Shown here: positions 33,000 to 41,257 of the stretch, piece after piece | Layout of the letters: each line of letters starts with the position of its first letter | Numbering within the stretch: position 1 is the stretch's first letter | NCBI GenBank assembly: GCA_015655115.1 | Contig: JAATFQ010000290.1 | Coordinates: forward strand, 62,001 to 126,000 | Length of the DNA stretch: 64,000 nucleotides | Reading direction: 5' to 3' | DNA from: Sphingobacteriales bacterium | Lineage (GTDB): Bacteria > Bacteroidota > Bacteroidia > Sphingobacteriales > Sphingobacteriaceae | Notes under the pieces: generated by a model | Told to the model about the DNA's origin: nothing | The model's database searches: none | The model's input: only the letters and a program-made list of their open reading frames with translations | Made by a program: the position numbers and the translations under genes

Positions 33000-34691
33000 A
33001 TGAGAAATAACAGGAACTTACTTGTCATCGTCTTTTTATTATTTTCGGTCCATGTAAGCGGGCAGCATTTTAATCCCCATAAATTACAGGCATCTATAAA
33101 AAAAGCTATTGAAAAAGCCTATCCTGCCAGCGTAAGGATATGGGCTTTTGATACGCTCAGCAATACACGTACAGGTGCCCAGTTTACTGGGGTAGTGGTT
33201 AAGGCAGACGGACATATCCTTACCGCTGCACATGTCAATACTCCGGGTAATACTTATAAAGTAATGTTTCCTGATGGTCAATCCGCTATTGCTGTAGGGC
33301 TAGGGGAGATAGAATTAGCGGAAGCTCCATCTACACCAGATGTGGCGATGATGAAGATCGTTGGCAGCAAGTTATGGCCTTACGCTGAAATGGGCTGGTC
33401 ATCTGCATTATCAATTAATGAACCATGTATAAGTATTGCCTACCCTGAGAGCCTCGACCAGCCGCTGCCTATGGTCAGGTTCGGGCATATACAAGATCTG
33501 AATAATAAATATGGCTTTATACAGTCTACCTGTATCATGGAACCCGGAGATTCCGGAGGGCCATTGTTTGATTATTCAGGCCGGGTGATTGGAATACATA
33601 GTGCGGTAGATATTAAGGAAACAGATAATTTTGAAGTCCCTATAGATCTATACCGTAAATATTGGAAAGCCCTGAATAAGGCTGAGACTTATAAATCATT
33701 CCCCATTTTGAAAGATGACGTTGGGAAAGATCCACTTGCTGCGCAGATAGTTGCTGTCGCCGGGTTGAATGACCCTGATTCGCACTTTGAAATACAAGAT
33801 AAACTTAAAGGGAGTAGTGTACAGATAGCAAGCAATATCCAGGGTAAAATGCAAAAAGTGCAGGGTACACTGTTTTCATTATTAGGTTATGGGTTAAAAA
33901 GCGGTGCCGGGAAAGGCAGTTCTGAAAATACCAGTATATTAATCAGCAAAAGCTCGCTGGTAGGGGATTCGGCTATTGCGGAAATTGCAGGCAGGCACAT
34001 TACCCTAAAGGTGATTGCCCGTGATCAGGAAAACGACCTTGTTTTGTTACAGCCATCGGTTAAAATAAAAGGTGGAATAGACCTCAAAAAAGTACTTTCA
34101 GATACCATAGGGTTTAGTCAGTTGGGTAATTTTCTTTTGTCGCCACTGGCGAATGATAGCTGTAAAGTAAGTGTATTGGGAAGTACACAGTTCGGTTTAC
34201 CGAAAATTGCAAGTATAGGCTTTCTTCCGGCACAGATCTCCTTTTTTGGGCCGCTATTGGTTACCTCAGTTCCGCAACAAACTGATACAGCTAAAGCTAA
34301 CCTTGAAAAGGGAGATTTGATTTTAAGTATCAATGGGGTGGCCTTGAATCAGCGTGCTGACTATATCAGAGAGTGCAAAAAATATTGGGCAGGTGATGAA
34401 GTTACTATTCAGGTCAGACGTAACGACAGCACTTTATCTAAAAAGATAATATTAGAGCCTAAGCTCCCGGTTGTTTCAAGCCACCCTGCCTCGCTTTTTG
34501 ATGGTGGAAAAAGTATCAGGCATGACGGGTTTAAGAAAGTCTTTGCGCATGATGCAAAACTGAAGCCACAGGAATGTGGGGGGCCGGTGTTTGACAATGA
34601 AGGCCATTTTTATGGTATTAATATAGCAAGATTCAGCAGGGTAAGCAGCATTGTTATCCCGACGGCGGCTGTACTCCGGCTTATACACTAA
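33000..34691 (+). CDS. Trypsin-like protease with PDZ and a degenerate second protease half
   Basis: The 563-residue exported protein (signal to ~22) has an S1 (trypsin/HtrA-like) domain with His78 (LTAAHV), Asp114 (PDVAMMKI) and Ser185 (EPGDSGGPLF), a complete triad. After ~240 a second S1-like half is visible without His, with ENDLVLLQP near 345 and Cys526 in QECGGPVFDNEGHFYGI where the serine would be. A PDZ domain lies at about 395-485 (EKGDLILSINGVAL). It starts two bases after the fucosidase stop, so it belongs to the operon. It may process peptides from the imported glycoprotein or serve envelope quality control. Confidence 0.85.
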   Translation: MRNNRNLLVIVFLLFSVHVSGQHFNPHKLQASIKKAIEKAYPASVRIWAFDTLSNTRTGAQFTGVVVKADGHILTAAHVNTPGNTYKVMFPDGQSAIAVGLGEIELAEAPSTPDVAMMKIVGSKLWPYAEMGWSSALSINEPCISIAYPESLDQPLPMVRFGHIQDLNNKYGFIQSTCIMEPGDSGGPLFDYSGRVIGIHSAVDIKETDNFEVPIDLYRKYWKALNKAETYKSFPILKDDVGKDPLAAQIVAVAGLNDPDSHFEIQDKLKGSSVQIASNIQGKMQKVQGTLFSLLGYGLKSGAGKGSSENTSILISKSSLVGDSAIAEIAGRHITLKVIARDQENDLVLLQPSVKIKGGIDLKKVLSDTIGFSQLGNFLLSPLANDSCKVSVLGSTQFGLPKIASIGFLPAQISFFGPLLVTSVPQQTDTAKANLEKGDLILSINGVALNQRADYIRECKKYWAGDEVTIQVRRNDSTLSKKIILEPKLPVVSSHPASLFDGGKSIRHDGFKKVFAHDAKLKPQECGGPVFDNEGHFYGINIARFSRVSSIVIPTAAVLRLIH

Positions 34692-34695
34692 TTAA

Positions 34696-34740
34696 CAATT
34701 AATATCTGGAATTATTTATATTAATTCCAGATATTAATTG
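34696..34740 (+). terminator. 19-bp-stem hairpin closing the susCD operon
   Basis: Arms at 34696-34714 and 34722-34740 are perfectly complementary over 19 bases with a seven-base loop, followed by TCTTTCCTTT. It starts five bases after the stop of the protease gene and before an own promoter for the next receptor, so it probably ends the operon. Confidence 0.75.
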
Positions 34741-34747
34741 TCTTTCC

Positions 34748-34778
34748 TTTATAATCAGTCTAAATAGTTGTAGGTTTG
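34748..34778 (+). promoter_or_regulatory. Bacteroidota-type promoter of the TonB receptor gene
   Basis: TTTA at 34748-34751 and TAGGTTTG at 34771-34778, with 19 bases between, fit the -33 and -7 boxes. Transcription would start about nine bases before the ATG at 34794, which supports that start over a TTG at 34776. Confidence 0.5.
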
Positions 34779-34793
34779 GGAAAATTACAATTT

Positions 34794-37145
34794 ATGAAGC
34801 ACAGGTACCTACAATTCTTACTTATTTCCGTGTTTACTTTCCTCGTCTCCCAATCCTTTGCACAAAATAAAGGAGTAATTAATGGCATAGTAATAGACTC
34901 TTTGGGAAATAGCATCTCGTCGGCCAATATTCAGATAAAAAAACATAACCTCAAAACGACCTCAAACAAATCTGGAAACTTCAGTTTCCCATCAGTTCCT
35001 GTGGGGCATCAACTAATCAGGATCTCTATTACAGGCTTTGATCTGCTGGAAAGCGATATTCTGGTAAGCATAAATGATACCACACGCGTAAAATTCGTTT
35101 TGAAAGAAAAGAGTGCCGGGCTCAATGAAGTGATCGTATCGGCAAGCAGAAGAGCCGAGTCATTGGCGCAAACGCCCTCTTCAGTAACCGTTTTAACAGC
35201 AAAGGAATTAAATACTCAATCTACCATTAGTCCCAATTTAGCCAATATACTTTCCTATAGTGTACCCGGACTAGGTTTCTCGACAAATCAAACGGGAAAT
35301 TCAGGGCAAACCTTAAGGGGTAGAAATGTGTTGGTACTGATTGATGGCATTCCTCAATCTACCCCTCTCAGAGCCGGAGGGAGAGATATCCGTAGTATTG
35401 ATCCTTCTGTTATAGAACGCGTTGAGGTCATCAAGGGGGCGACAGCAATTTATGGTAATGGAGCTGAAGGCGGATTAATCAATTACATCACTAAAAAGGC
35501 AAATAAGGGAAAAACATTTGGTGGTTATTCGCAGGCAGGACTTACGGGTAACCTGAAAGGAGATAGCACAATTGGGTATCGCTTTTCGCAGCAATTATAT
35601 GGCAGGGTTGGAAAAGCTGATTACCTGGTGAGCGGTATGTACGAAAAAACAGGCGTATACAGGGATGCAGAAGGTAAGGTGATTTCGCCCGAATATGGTC
35701 TTGGCGAAACTAAATCTTATAATGGTTTTGTAAAGGTTGGATATGACTTTACACCTAAACAAAGATTACAGCTGATGTATAATTATTTCAGCTCAAGGCA
35801 GCATTCCAAATACATCACTAAGGAAGGTGTCTATGACCAGTCTCCCGCAATTGGTATATATGGAACAAGGATCGGTGAAGATGAGGGTACACGCTATAAC
35901 CACAATGCAAATCTCCAGTATACCAACCAACAGATATTTGGTCAGACAGATCTTACCGCTAATATTTATTACCAGGATTTTTATACCATCTATTCCAATT
36001 CGGCCTCATTTTATGGAAGCGGTCAATCTGCTATTACTTCCACAAAAAAAGGTGCACGTGTAAACCTGAATACGCCATTAAAAATCTCCGATCAGTTGCT
36101 GATGCAACTAAATTATGGTCTGGACCTGATGAATGATAAAACGGCGCAGAGCCTAGTTGATGGCAGGCTGTGGGTACCGAATATGAACATGGTAAACTTT
36201 GCTCCCTATCTTCAGGCTTCGACAGCATTATTTAACGACCTGACGATAAAAGCTGGTTTAAGAACCGAAAATATCAATATAGATGTCGATGATTTCAATA
36301 CGCTTGCTACCGGACCAGATGGGGCTGGAAGTATTGCTGTACAAGGTGGGAAACTAAGCTATAATGCCCTTGTCTTTAATGCCGGTGCCAGGTATTCTAA
36401 ATATAAAATCTTCAATCCCTTCATTAGTTATGCGCAGTCTTTTTCTGTATTCGAGCTCGGCAGGGTCTTAAGAGCAGCAAAAAGCAATACACTTTCACAA
36501 CTGGAAACGAAGCCTATTATCGTCAATAACTATGAAGCGGGTTTTAGCAGTAATTTAGGGAAACTGAACTTTAGCGCCGCCTATTACTACAGTACTTCAA
36601 AATTAGGAGCCAACTTACTCGAAGTAAACGGCACTTATATCTCACAAAGAATTCCCGAGCGTGTTTATGGATTTGAAATTCAGGCAGATTACCAGGTTTT
36701 AAGCGCTCTTAGTATAGGTGGTAACTATGCGAAAGTGGAAGGTAAAGGTGATGTAGATAATGACGGTAAATATGATGGTGAAAAAGACGTTTATCTGAAT
36801 ACCACCCGTATCCCTCCTTCAAAAACGACGGTATACCTAAAATACTCTGGTATTAAAAACCTGAGTGTGGACTTGAACTGGATGCGTGTAGGGAGTAGAG
36901 ACCGTTTCAAACCTAATGCTACCACGGGTAAATATTTAATCGGTGAAGGCCCGGTAAAATCATTTGATTTGTTTAATGTTGCAACCGTTTATCAGCTTTC
37001 ACAATCCTTAAAGTTGTCTCTGGGGATAGAAAACCTGATGAACAAGGTTTATTATCCTGCTATATCTCAGTTTTATGGGAGCAACGTAAATTATGTCCGT
37101 GGAAATGGGCGCAGGTTTAATCTCGCAGTAGGCTATGCATTTTAA
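34794..37145 (+). CDS. TonB-dependent receptor (FecA/FhuA-type) with CarboxypepD_reg-like domain
   Basis: The 783-residue outer membrane receptor has a signal peptide ending FLVSQSFAQ, a carboxypeptidase-regulatory-like domain (GVINGIVIDSLGNSISSANIQI), a TonB-box-like EVIVSASRR, a plug (LTAKELNTQSTIS, LIDGIPQSTP, VEVIKGATAIYGNGAEGG) and a beta-barrel ending RGNGRRFNLAVGYAF. The PepSY-type gene seven bases downstream suggests ferric-siderophore uptake with reductive release. There is no STN domain. The ligand is unknown. Confidence 0.9.
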   Translation: MKHRYLQFLLISVFTFLVSQSFAQNKGVINGIVIDSLGNSISSANIQIKKHNLKTTSNKSGNFSFPSVPVGHQLIRISITGFDLLESDILVSINDTTRVKFVLKEKSAGLNEVIVSASRRAESLAQTPSSVTVLTAKELNTQSTISPNLANILSYSVPGLGFSTNQTGNSGQTLRGRNVLVLIDGIPQSTPLRAGGRDIRSIDPSVIERVEVIKGATAIYGNGAEGGLINYITKKANKGKTFGGYSQAGLTGNLKGDSTIGYRFSQQLYGRVGKADYLVSGMYEKTGVYRDAEGKVISPEYGLGETKSYNGFVKVGYDFTPKQRLQLMYNYFSSRQHSKYITKEGVYDQSPAIGIYGTRIGEDEGTRYNHNANLQYTNQQIFGQTDLTANIYYQDFYTIYSNSASFYGSGQSAITSTKKGARVNLNTPLKISDQLLMQLNYGLDLMNDKTAQSLVDGRLWVPNMNMVNFAPYLQASTALFNDLTIKAGLRTENINIDVDDFNTLATGPDGAGSIAVQGGKLSYNALVFNAGARYSKYKIFNPFISYAQSFSVFELGRVLRAAKSNTLSQLETKPIIVNNYEAGFSSNLGKLNFSAAYYYSTSKLGANLLEVNGTYISQRIPERVYGFEIQADYQVLSALSIGGNYAKVEGKGDVDNDGKYDGEKDVYLNTTRIPPSKTTVYLKYSGIKNLSVDLNWMRVGSRDRFKPNATTGKYLIGEGPVKSFDLFNVATVYQLSQSLKLSLGIENLMNKVYYPAISQFYGSNVNYVRGNGRRFNLAVGYAF

Positions 37146-37151
37146 TTATCG

Positions 37152-38258
37152 ATGAATAAGAGATTTAAAAATAGTATCCGCCAAATACATTTGTGGCTGG
37201 GCCTAGGCACCGGCCTCATCGTATTCGTAATCAGCATAACAGGCTGCCTGTATGTTTTTGAGGAGGAAATCAGGGAATTCACGCAGAAGGACTTCCGCTA
37301 TGTGCCTGCTCAACAGAAGAGTTTTGTAGGGCTGGATAAGATCATCGGTCAGTTTGAAAAATTAGAGCCTAAAGGTAAAATCAGACTCATAAGGCTCACA
37401 GAGCAGTTTCCAAACGCTACTGTAGCAATTACTACTAAAAAAGAAACTGTTTATTACTTTAATCCTTATGATGCCACATTAGTTAAAAAAGGGGGGGTGG
37501 ACTGGCTGGATGTTGTTCAACATATCCATACTTCCTTGCTTTTGGGGGATGTGGGAGAATTTATTATCCGCTGGTCTGTTGTTATTTTTGTTGTGATGCT
37601 GTTGACAGGGCTTGTCTTGTGGTTCCCTAACCAGATGCGGCAGCTCAGACAAGCACTTACAATTAAAAAAAGAGCTTCTTTTAAAAGGCGAAATTACGAT
37701 CTGCATAATGTTTTGGGCTTCTATGCTTCAATTATATTGCTCATTACTGCCTGTAGCGGCCTCTATTTTGCTTTTAAAGAGGTAAAGTCAATGGTAAGTT
37801 TTTTTACCGGGACAAAGCTTAGCCAGGGAAAGGAAATTACTGGGCTGGAGGTGCTGAACAGAGATCCGTTACCTGTAAGGTATAATAAAATATATAGTGA
37901 AGCTTCAGTTAAATATCCTGGAGCAATATCATCGAGCATATCTGTGCGTGCAACCGGGGAACTCCGGCTGAGAATGGTTTATCCCTATAAATGGGCGCGT
38001 AACCAGAATACTTTTTTCTATGATGAAGCCACGGCAAAGCCACTAAAAGCAAAGTTTTATAAGGACTTCAATGGGGCCGATCTGGTTGAAGCCACTAATT
38101 ACGATCTCCATACTGGCAAATTGTTTGGCCTCTTTAGTAAATCGCTGGCTTTTATGGCAAGCCTTATCTCGGCAAGCCTGCCTGTTACCGGGTTTATTAT
38201 CTGGTGGAGGAAAAAAACAAAATCGTCAAAGAAAGGGCCGTCGAAGCGCAAATTATAA
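37152..38258 (+). CDS. PepSY-associated membrane protein (iron reductase-like)
   Basis: The 368-residue inner membrane protein has four hydrophobic segments: IHLWLGLGTGLIVFVISITGCLYVF near the N-terminus, WSVVIFVVMLLTGLVLWFP, GFYASIILLITACSGLYF and ASLISASLPVTGFIIWW. Conserved His residues near their ends (QIHLWLGLGTG, HIHTSLL, DLHNVLGFY, DLHTGKLFG) are typical of PiuB/PepSY-TM proteins, thought to reduce ferric siderophores through haem. It follows the receptor closely, forming a two-gene iron operon. Confidence 0.9.
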   Translation: MNKRFKNSIRQIHLWLGLGTGLIVFVISITGCLYVFEEEIREFTQKDFRYVPAQQKSFVGLDKIIGQFEKLEPKGKIRLIRLTEQFPNATVAITTKKETVYYFNPYDATLVKKGGVDWLDVVQHIHTSLLLGDVGEFIIRWSVVIFVVMLLTGLVLWFPNQMRQLRQALTIKKRASFKRRNYDLHNVLGFYASIILLITACSGLYFAFKEVKSMVSFFTGTKLSQGKEITGLEVLNRDPLPVRYNKIYSEASVKYPGAISSSISVRATGELRLRMVYPYKWARNQNTFFYDEATAKPLKAKFYKDFNGADLVEATNYDLHTGKLFGLFSKSLAFMASLISASLPVTGFIIWWRKKTKSSKKGPSKRKL

Positions 38259-38508
38259 ATGCTCTGCTTTTGGAAATATGCTAATATTGGAAGTACTCTA
38301 CTATTGGAAATCCTCCACTCTAGTCAATACTCCGCACTTATAAATCCTCTGCACTTGTTAAATAGGTGATATAGCTATTGTTCTATATGTCGCAAAAATC
38401 TGGGTAAAAAAGCTTAACCTATTCTTAATCTCAAAAATTATAGAGTTTGTCGGTTTAATGTTAGTATTGGTGTAATTTTTAAATATCAATAAACGCTAAA
38501 AATTACAT

Positions 38509-39354
38509 ATGTCTAACCGTAGGTTTTTTATAAAAAGTACCCTTGCAGGTTTAGTGCTTGCAGGAATTTCTCCGGCAGTATCTGCACTCACCCCAGCCGA
38601 CCAAAACGGATTGCCCGCGCCTGGGAAAAAACTTAAATTGCGTTTCGCCATAGCATCCGACGGACATTATGGTCAGCCGGGCACGGAGTTCAAAAAAGAC
38701 CATTCAAATATGGTTAAATGGCTTAATGAAGCACATGATAGCAATCCACTAAATTTTGTAATTATTAACGGCGATCTGGTACATGACCGTCCGGATCTTT
38801 TGCCAGAACTGAAGAGAGATTATTATGATCACCTGAAGGTCCCTTTTTATGCGATCCCAGGTAACCATGACCACACCGACACTGCTACCTGGAAATCCGT
38901 TTTCGGCTATGAAGATAACTTCTCCATGGAGAAAAACGGTGTAGGCTTTGTGCTTGCCAATACCTCTGATACTAAAGGAAAATACCTTGCTCCTGATAAC
39001 GGGTTTCTCAAAAAAGAATTGGATAAATTTACCGGCTTAAAAACTGTTTTTGTCGTATTACATATTCCACCGCATCTTTGGGTGCCTGAAAATCCTTTTG
39101 TGGATTCTCCGGAAACCATGGGATTACTGCATAGCTACCCAAATGTAAAAGCTGTATTTCATGGGCATGACCATAGTCTTGATGCTGTTTTTTATACCAA
39201 TAAACTTCCGCACTTTTTTGATTCGCACATTGGCGGCAGCTGGGGAACAAGCTATCGTGGATACCGGATTGTAGAGGTTGATGAGAACGATCTGGTCACT
39301 ACCTATCAGGTAAATGCAAGTAAAAACCCGGTACTTAGTGAAACAACGCTGTAA
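38509..39354 (+). CDS. Exported calcineurin-like metallophosphoesterase
   Basis: The 281-residue protein has an N-terminal RRFFIKSTLAGLVLAG, a Tat-like signal. The dinuclear metal motifs follow in order: ASDGHYG, NGDLVHDRP, PGNHDHTD, VLHIPPH and HGHDHS. The layout matches 3',5'-cyclic-nucleotide-type and related phosphoesterases; no specific substrate can be given. It is preceded by 250 bases of AT-rich DNA and followed by a hairpin, so it is probably monocistronic. It is one of three metallophosphoesterases in the window. Confidence 0.88.
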   Translation: MSNRRFFIKSTLAGLVLAGISPAVSALTPADQNGLPAPGKKLKLRFAIASDGHYGQPGTEFKKDHSNMVKWLNEAHDSNPLNFVIINGDLVHDRPDLLPELKRDYYDHLKVPFYAIPGNHDHTDTATWKSVFGYEDNFSMEKNGVGFVLANTSDTKGKYLAPDNGFLKKELDKFTGLKTVFVVLHIPPHLWVPENPFVDSPETMGLLHSYPNVKAVFHGHDHSLDAVFYTNKLPHFFDSHIGGSWGTSYRGYRIVEVDENDLVTTYQVNASKNPVLSETTL

Positions 39355-39382
39355 TTTTCCTTCCTAATCGTAATTTCTCCTA

Positions 39383-39423
39383 AACCCTAATCAAAAGCCT
39401 TGTTAAAGCAGCTGATTAGGGTT
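39383..39423 (+). terminator. Probable terminator after the metallophosphoesterase
   Basis: An 11-bp perfect stem, AACCCTAATCA with TGATTAGGGTT (39383-39393, 39413-39423), encloses a 19-base loop. It lies 29 bases after the stop; the T tract is weak. Confidence 0.45.
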
Positions 39424-39509
39424 AGATATTATATAATAATTTGATAACATAAAGTAAACACCCTTAATACACTATAGGGATAATTTTGGATCGAAAACTA
39501 AATTGATCC

Positions 39510-40091
39510 ATGCACTTATTTAAAAATGATTCGGAGGCCTCAGTAGCATTGAAAAATGGAGACATGTCGGGACTCGAATATTTTTATAATAATTACCAAC
39601 GTGCATTGCAGCAATTCCTCAAAAGCTATTGCCGTGATGAGGCTCTTGTTGAAGAAATGACTCAGGATGCTTTTCTTCAACTATGGGATAAGAAACAAAA
39701 GATCAATCCCGGACTTAGTGTTAAAAATCTTTTATTTACCATTGCGAAGAACAAGGTTATAGATCAGGTTCGCAAATCCCGTAACCATGCAAGGATCATT
39801 CAGCTGCAGCAAACAGAAAGTTCAGGCAATTTTACGCTAGACCAGGTCATTCTTGCAGACTATAACCGTTTGCTGTCGGGTGCGTTGCTACAGCTGCCAT
39901 CCCGTAGCAGGGAAGTTTTTGCGTTGAGCAGAACAACTCATCTAAGCAATGTTGAAATATCCCGGCAGCTCAATATCTCTGTTAAAACTGTCGAGAAAAA
40001 TATTACCAAGACGCTTCGTTTTTTAAGAGCTTTCCTTGAAAAGCAGCATATTTTGCTGCTGCTTTTATTTTTACGTCAATATTTCTTGTAG
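39510..40091 (+). CDS. ECF RNA polymerase sigma factor (FecI-like)
   Basis: The 193-residue protein has region 2 (LEYFYNNYQRALQQFLKSYCRDEALVEEMTQDAFLQLW) and region 4 (LPSRSREVFALSRTTHLSNVEISRQLNISVKTVEKNITKTLRFLR) and a very hydrophobic tail (ILLLLLFLRQYFL). TAATTTTG at 39481-39488 matches the -7 box of the housekeeping promoter and lies 21 bases before the ATG. A TGGATC/GATCCA repeat (39487-39510) surrounds the start and could form a weak hairpin. The fecR and Oar-like receptor genes follow. Confidence 0.92.
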   Translation: MHLFKNDSEASVALKNGDMSGLEYFYNNYQRALQQFLKSYCRDEALVEEMTQDAFLQLWDKKQKINPGLSVKNLLFTIAKNKVIDQVRKSRNHARIIQLQQTESSGNFTLDQVILADYNRLLSGALLQLPSRSREVFALSRTTHLSNVEISRQLNISVKTVEKNITKTLRFLRAFLEKQHILLLLLFLRQYFL

Positions 40092-40140
40092 AACTGGGTA
40101 GGGTTGCCTCATCACTTATACGTATACCACGTATAATAAA

Positions 40141-41166
40141 ATGAAAGAACAACCTTTTAACAAAGAAAAAATAGCGCAATTTTTTGAGGGCACGCTACCT
40201 GAACTGGAGCATACAGCAATTTTAAACTGGTTCTCGTCGCTTACAGAAGATGAGCAGCTTGAATTTATGGATACACATCTTGCGGCCATGGAAAAGTCGC
40301 AGGCTACCCATTCTTCAAGCCCTGCCAACGGTTTTCGAAAAGTCGAACAACAGATCCTCTACAAAAAGCAACTGGCTCGTCAAACAGGGTTTAGCATACT
40401 CAAAGTTGCGGCAGTAGTGCTTCCCTTTCTATTGGGATATTTTTTTATTCAACAACCCTTTACTGCACCGAAAAAATCACATCTATTGAATGTTTCTGCC
40501 ATTATCAGGACCATTAAGATTAACAATCCACAACAGTCTGCAAAAAATATAGAGCTGCCAGATTCGAGTACTGTAAGTCTTTATCCGGGCGCAGAACTAA
40601 CATATCTCCAGGGGTTTAGTGGAAAAAACAGGGAGATACAATTATCAGGTAAAGCATTTTTCAAAGTAAAGCATGATCGTCACCGTCCATTTACTGTACA
40701 AACAGGAGCAATAACTACTGTGGTATTGGGTACCTCATTTTGGATAGATGCTGTGAAAGGTGCTAAGAAGATCAGTGTAAAAGTAAAAACAGGAAAAGTG
40801 GGTGTTGTATATGGGCATCACCCGGCTATATTTTTATTTCCTTCAGAAAGAGCCATATTCAACACCCTTAGTGGGGTCTTAGCTAAGGTTAGGCAGCCTG
40901 TAAACAGAATTCAACCGCTATCAGGATCCGAAGATACTCAGGCAGCACTGGTATTTAATGAAACTCCATTAAAGCAGGTGATGAACGCATTGGCTGAGAA
41001 CTTTAAGCTCAGCATTAGTATTCAGGATAGTATAAACACAAATTTACCGGTCAGCTTAAATACAAAAGGTAAAACAGTGCCCGAGATTTTACAGCAAATT
41101 CAATCACAAATCCCCTTCAATTATGCCATAAAAGACAAGAAGATCATCATCAGAAAACAACAATGA
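40141..41166 (+). CDS. FecR-family anti-sigma factor
   Basis: The 341-residue protein has a cytoplasmic N-terminus, one membrane segment at about 85-103 (FSILKVAAVVLPFLLGYFFI) and a FecR domain (IELPDSSTVSLYPGAELTYLQGFSGKNREIQLSGKAFFKVKHDRHRPFTVQTG, VVLGTSFWID). It ends in an STN-like C-terminus (LKQVMNALAENFKLSISIQDS). It is 50 bases after the sigma gene. The downstream receptor has no STN domain, so how its signal reaches this FecR is unclear. Confidence 0.92.
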   Translation: MKEQPFNKEKIAQFFEGTLPELEHTAILNWFSSLTEDEQLEFMDTHLAAMEKSQATHSSSPANGFRKVEQQILYKKQLARQTGFSILKVAAVVLPFLLGYFFIQQPFTAPKKSHLLNVSAIIRTIKINNPQQSAKNIELPDSSTVSLYPGAELTYLQGFSGKNREIQLSGKAFFKVKHDRHRPFTVQTGAITTVVLGTSFWIDAVKGAKKISVKVKTGKVGVVYGHHPAIFLFPSERAIFNTLSGVLAKVRQPVNRIQPLSGSEDTQAALVFNETPLKQVMNALAENFKLSISIQDSINTNLPVSLNTKGKTVPEILQQIQSQIPFNYAIKDKKIIIRKQQ

Positions 41167-41175
41167 ATTAAGAAA

Positions 41176-41200
41176 CCATGAGTGGCTCAAACACTCATGG
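41176..41200 (+). promoter_or_regulatory. Hairpin in the fecR-receptor leader (second locus)
   Basis: CCATGAGTG (41176-41184) pairs perfectly with CACTCATGG (41192-41200) around a seven-base loop. The receptor ATG is 58 bases downstream. A second dyad of TCATGA copies lies at 41203-41235. No T tract follows. Confidence 0.5.
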
Positions 41201-41257
41201 AATCATGACATCAAGAAAACAAGGTCTTCATGACCGCCATTATTAAAATCTAAAAAT

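Noticed and set aside
38281-38345. Loose repeats (TATTGGAA, CTCTnCACTT-like) after the PepSY gene, as a possible CRISPR or regulatory array
   Set aside because: Units are short, irregular and too diverged, with no consistent spacers; no Cas genes in the window.
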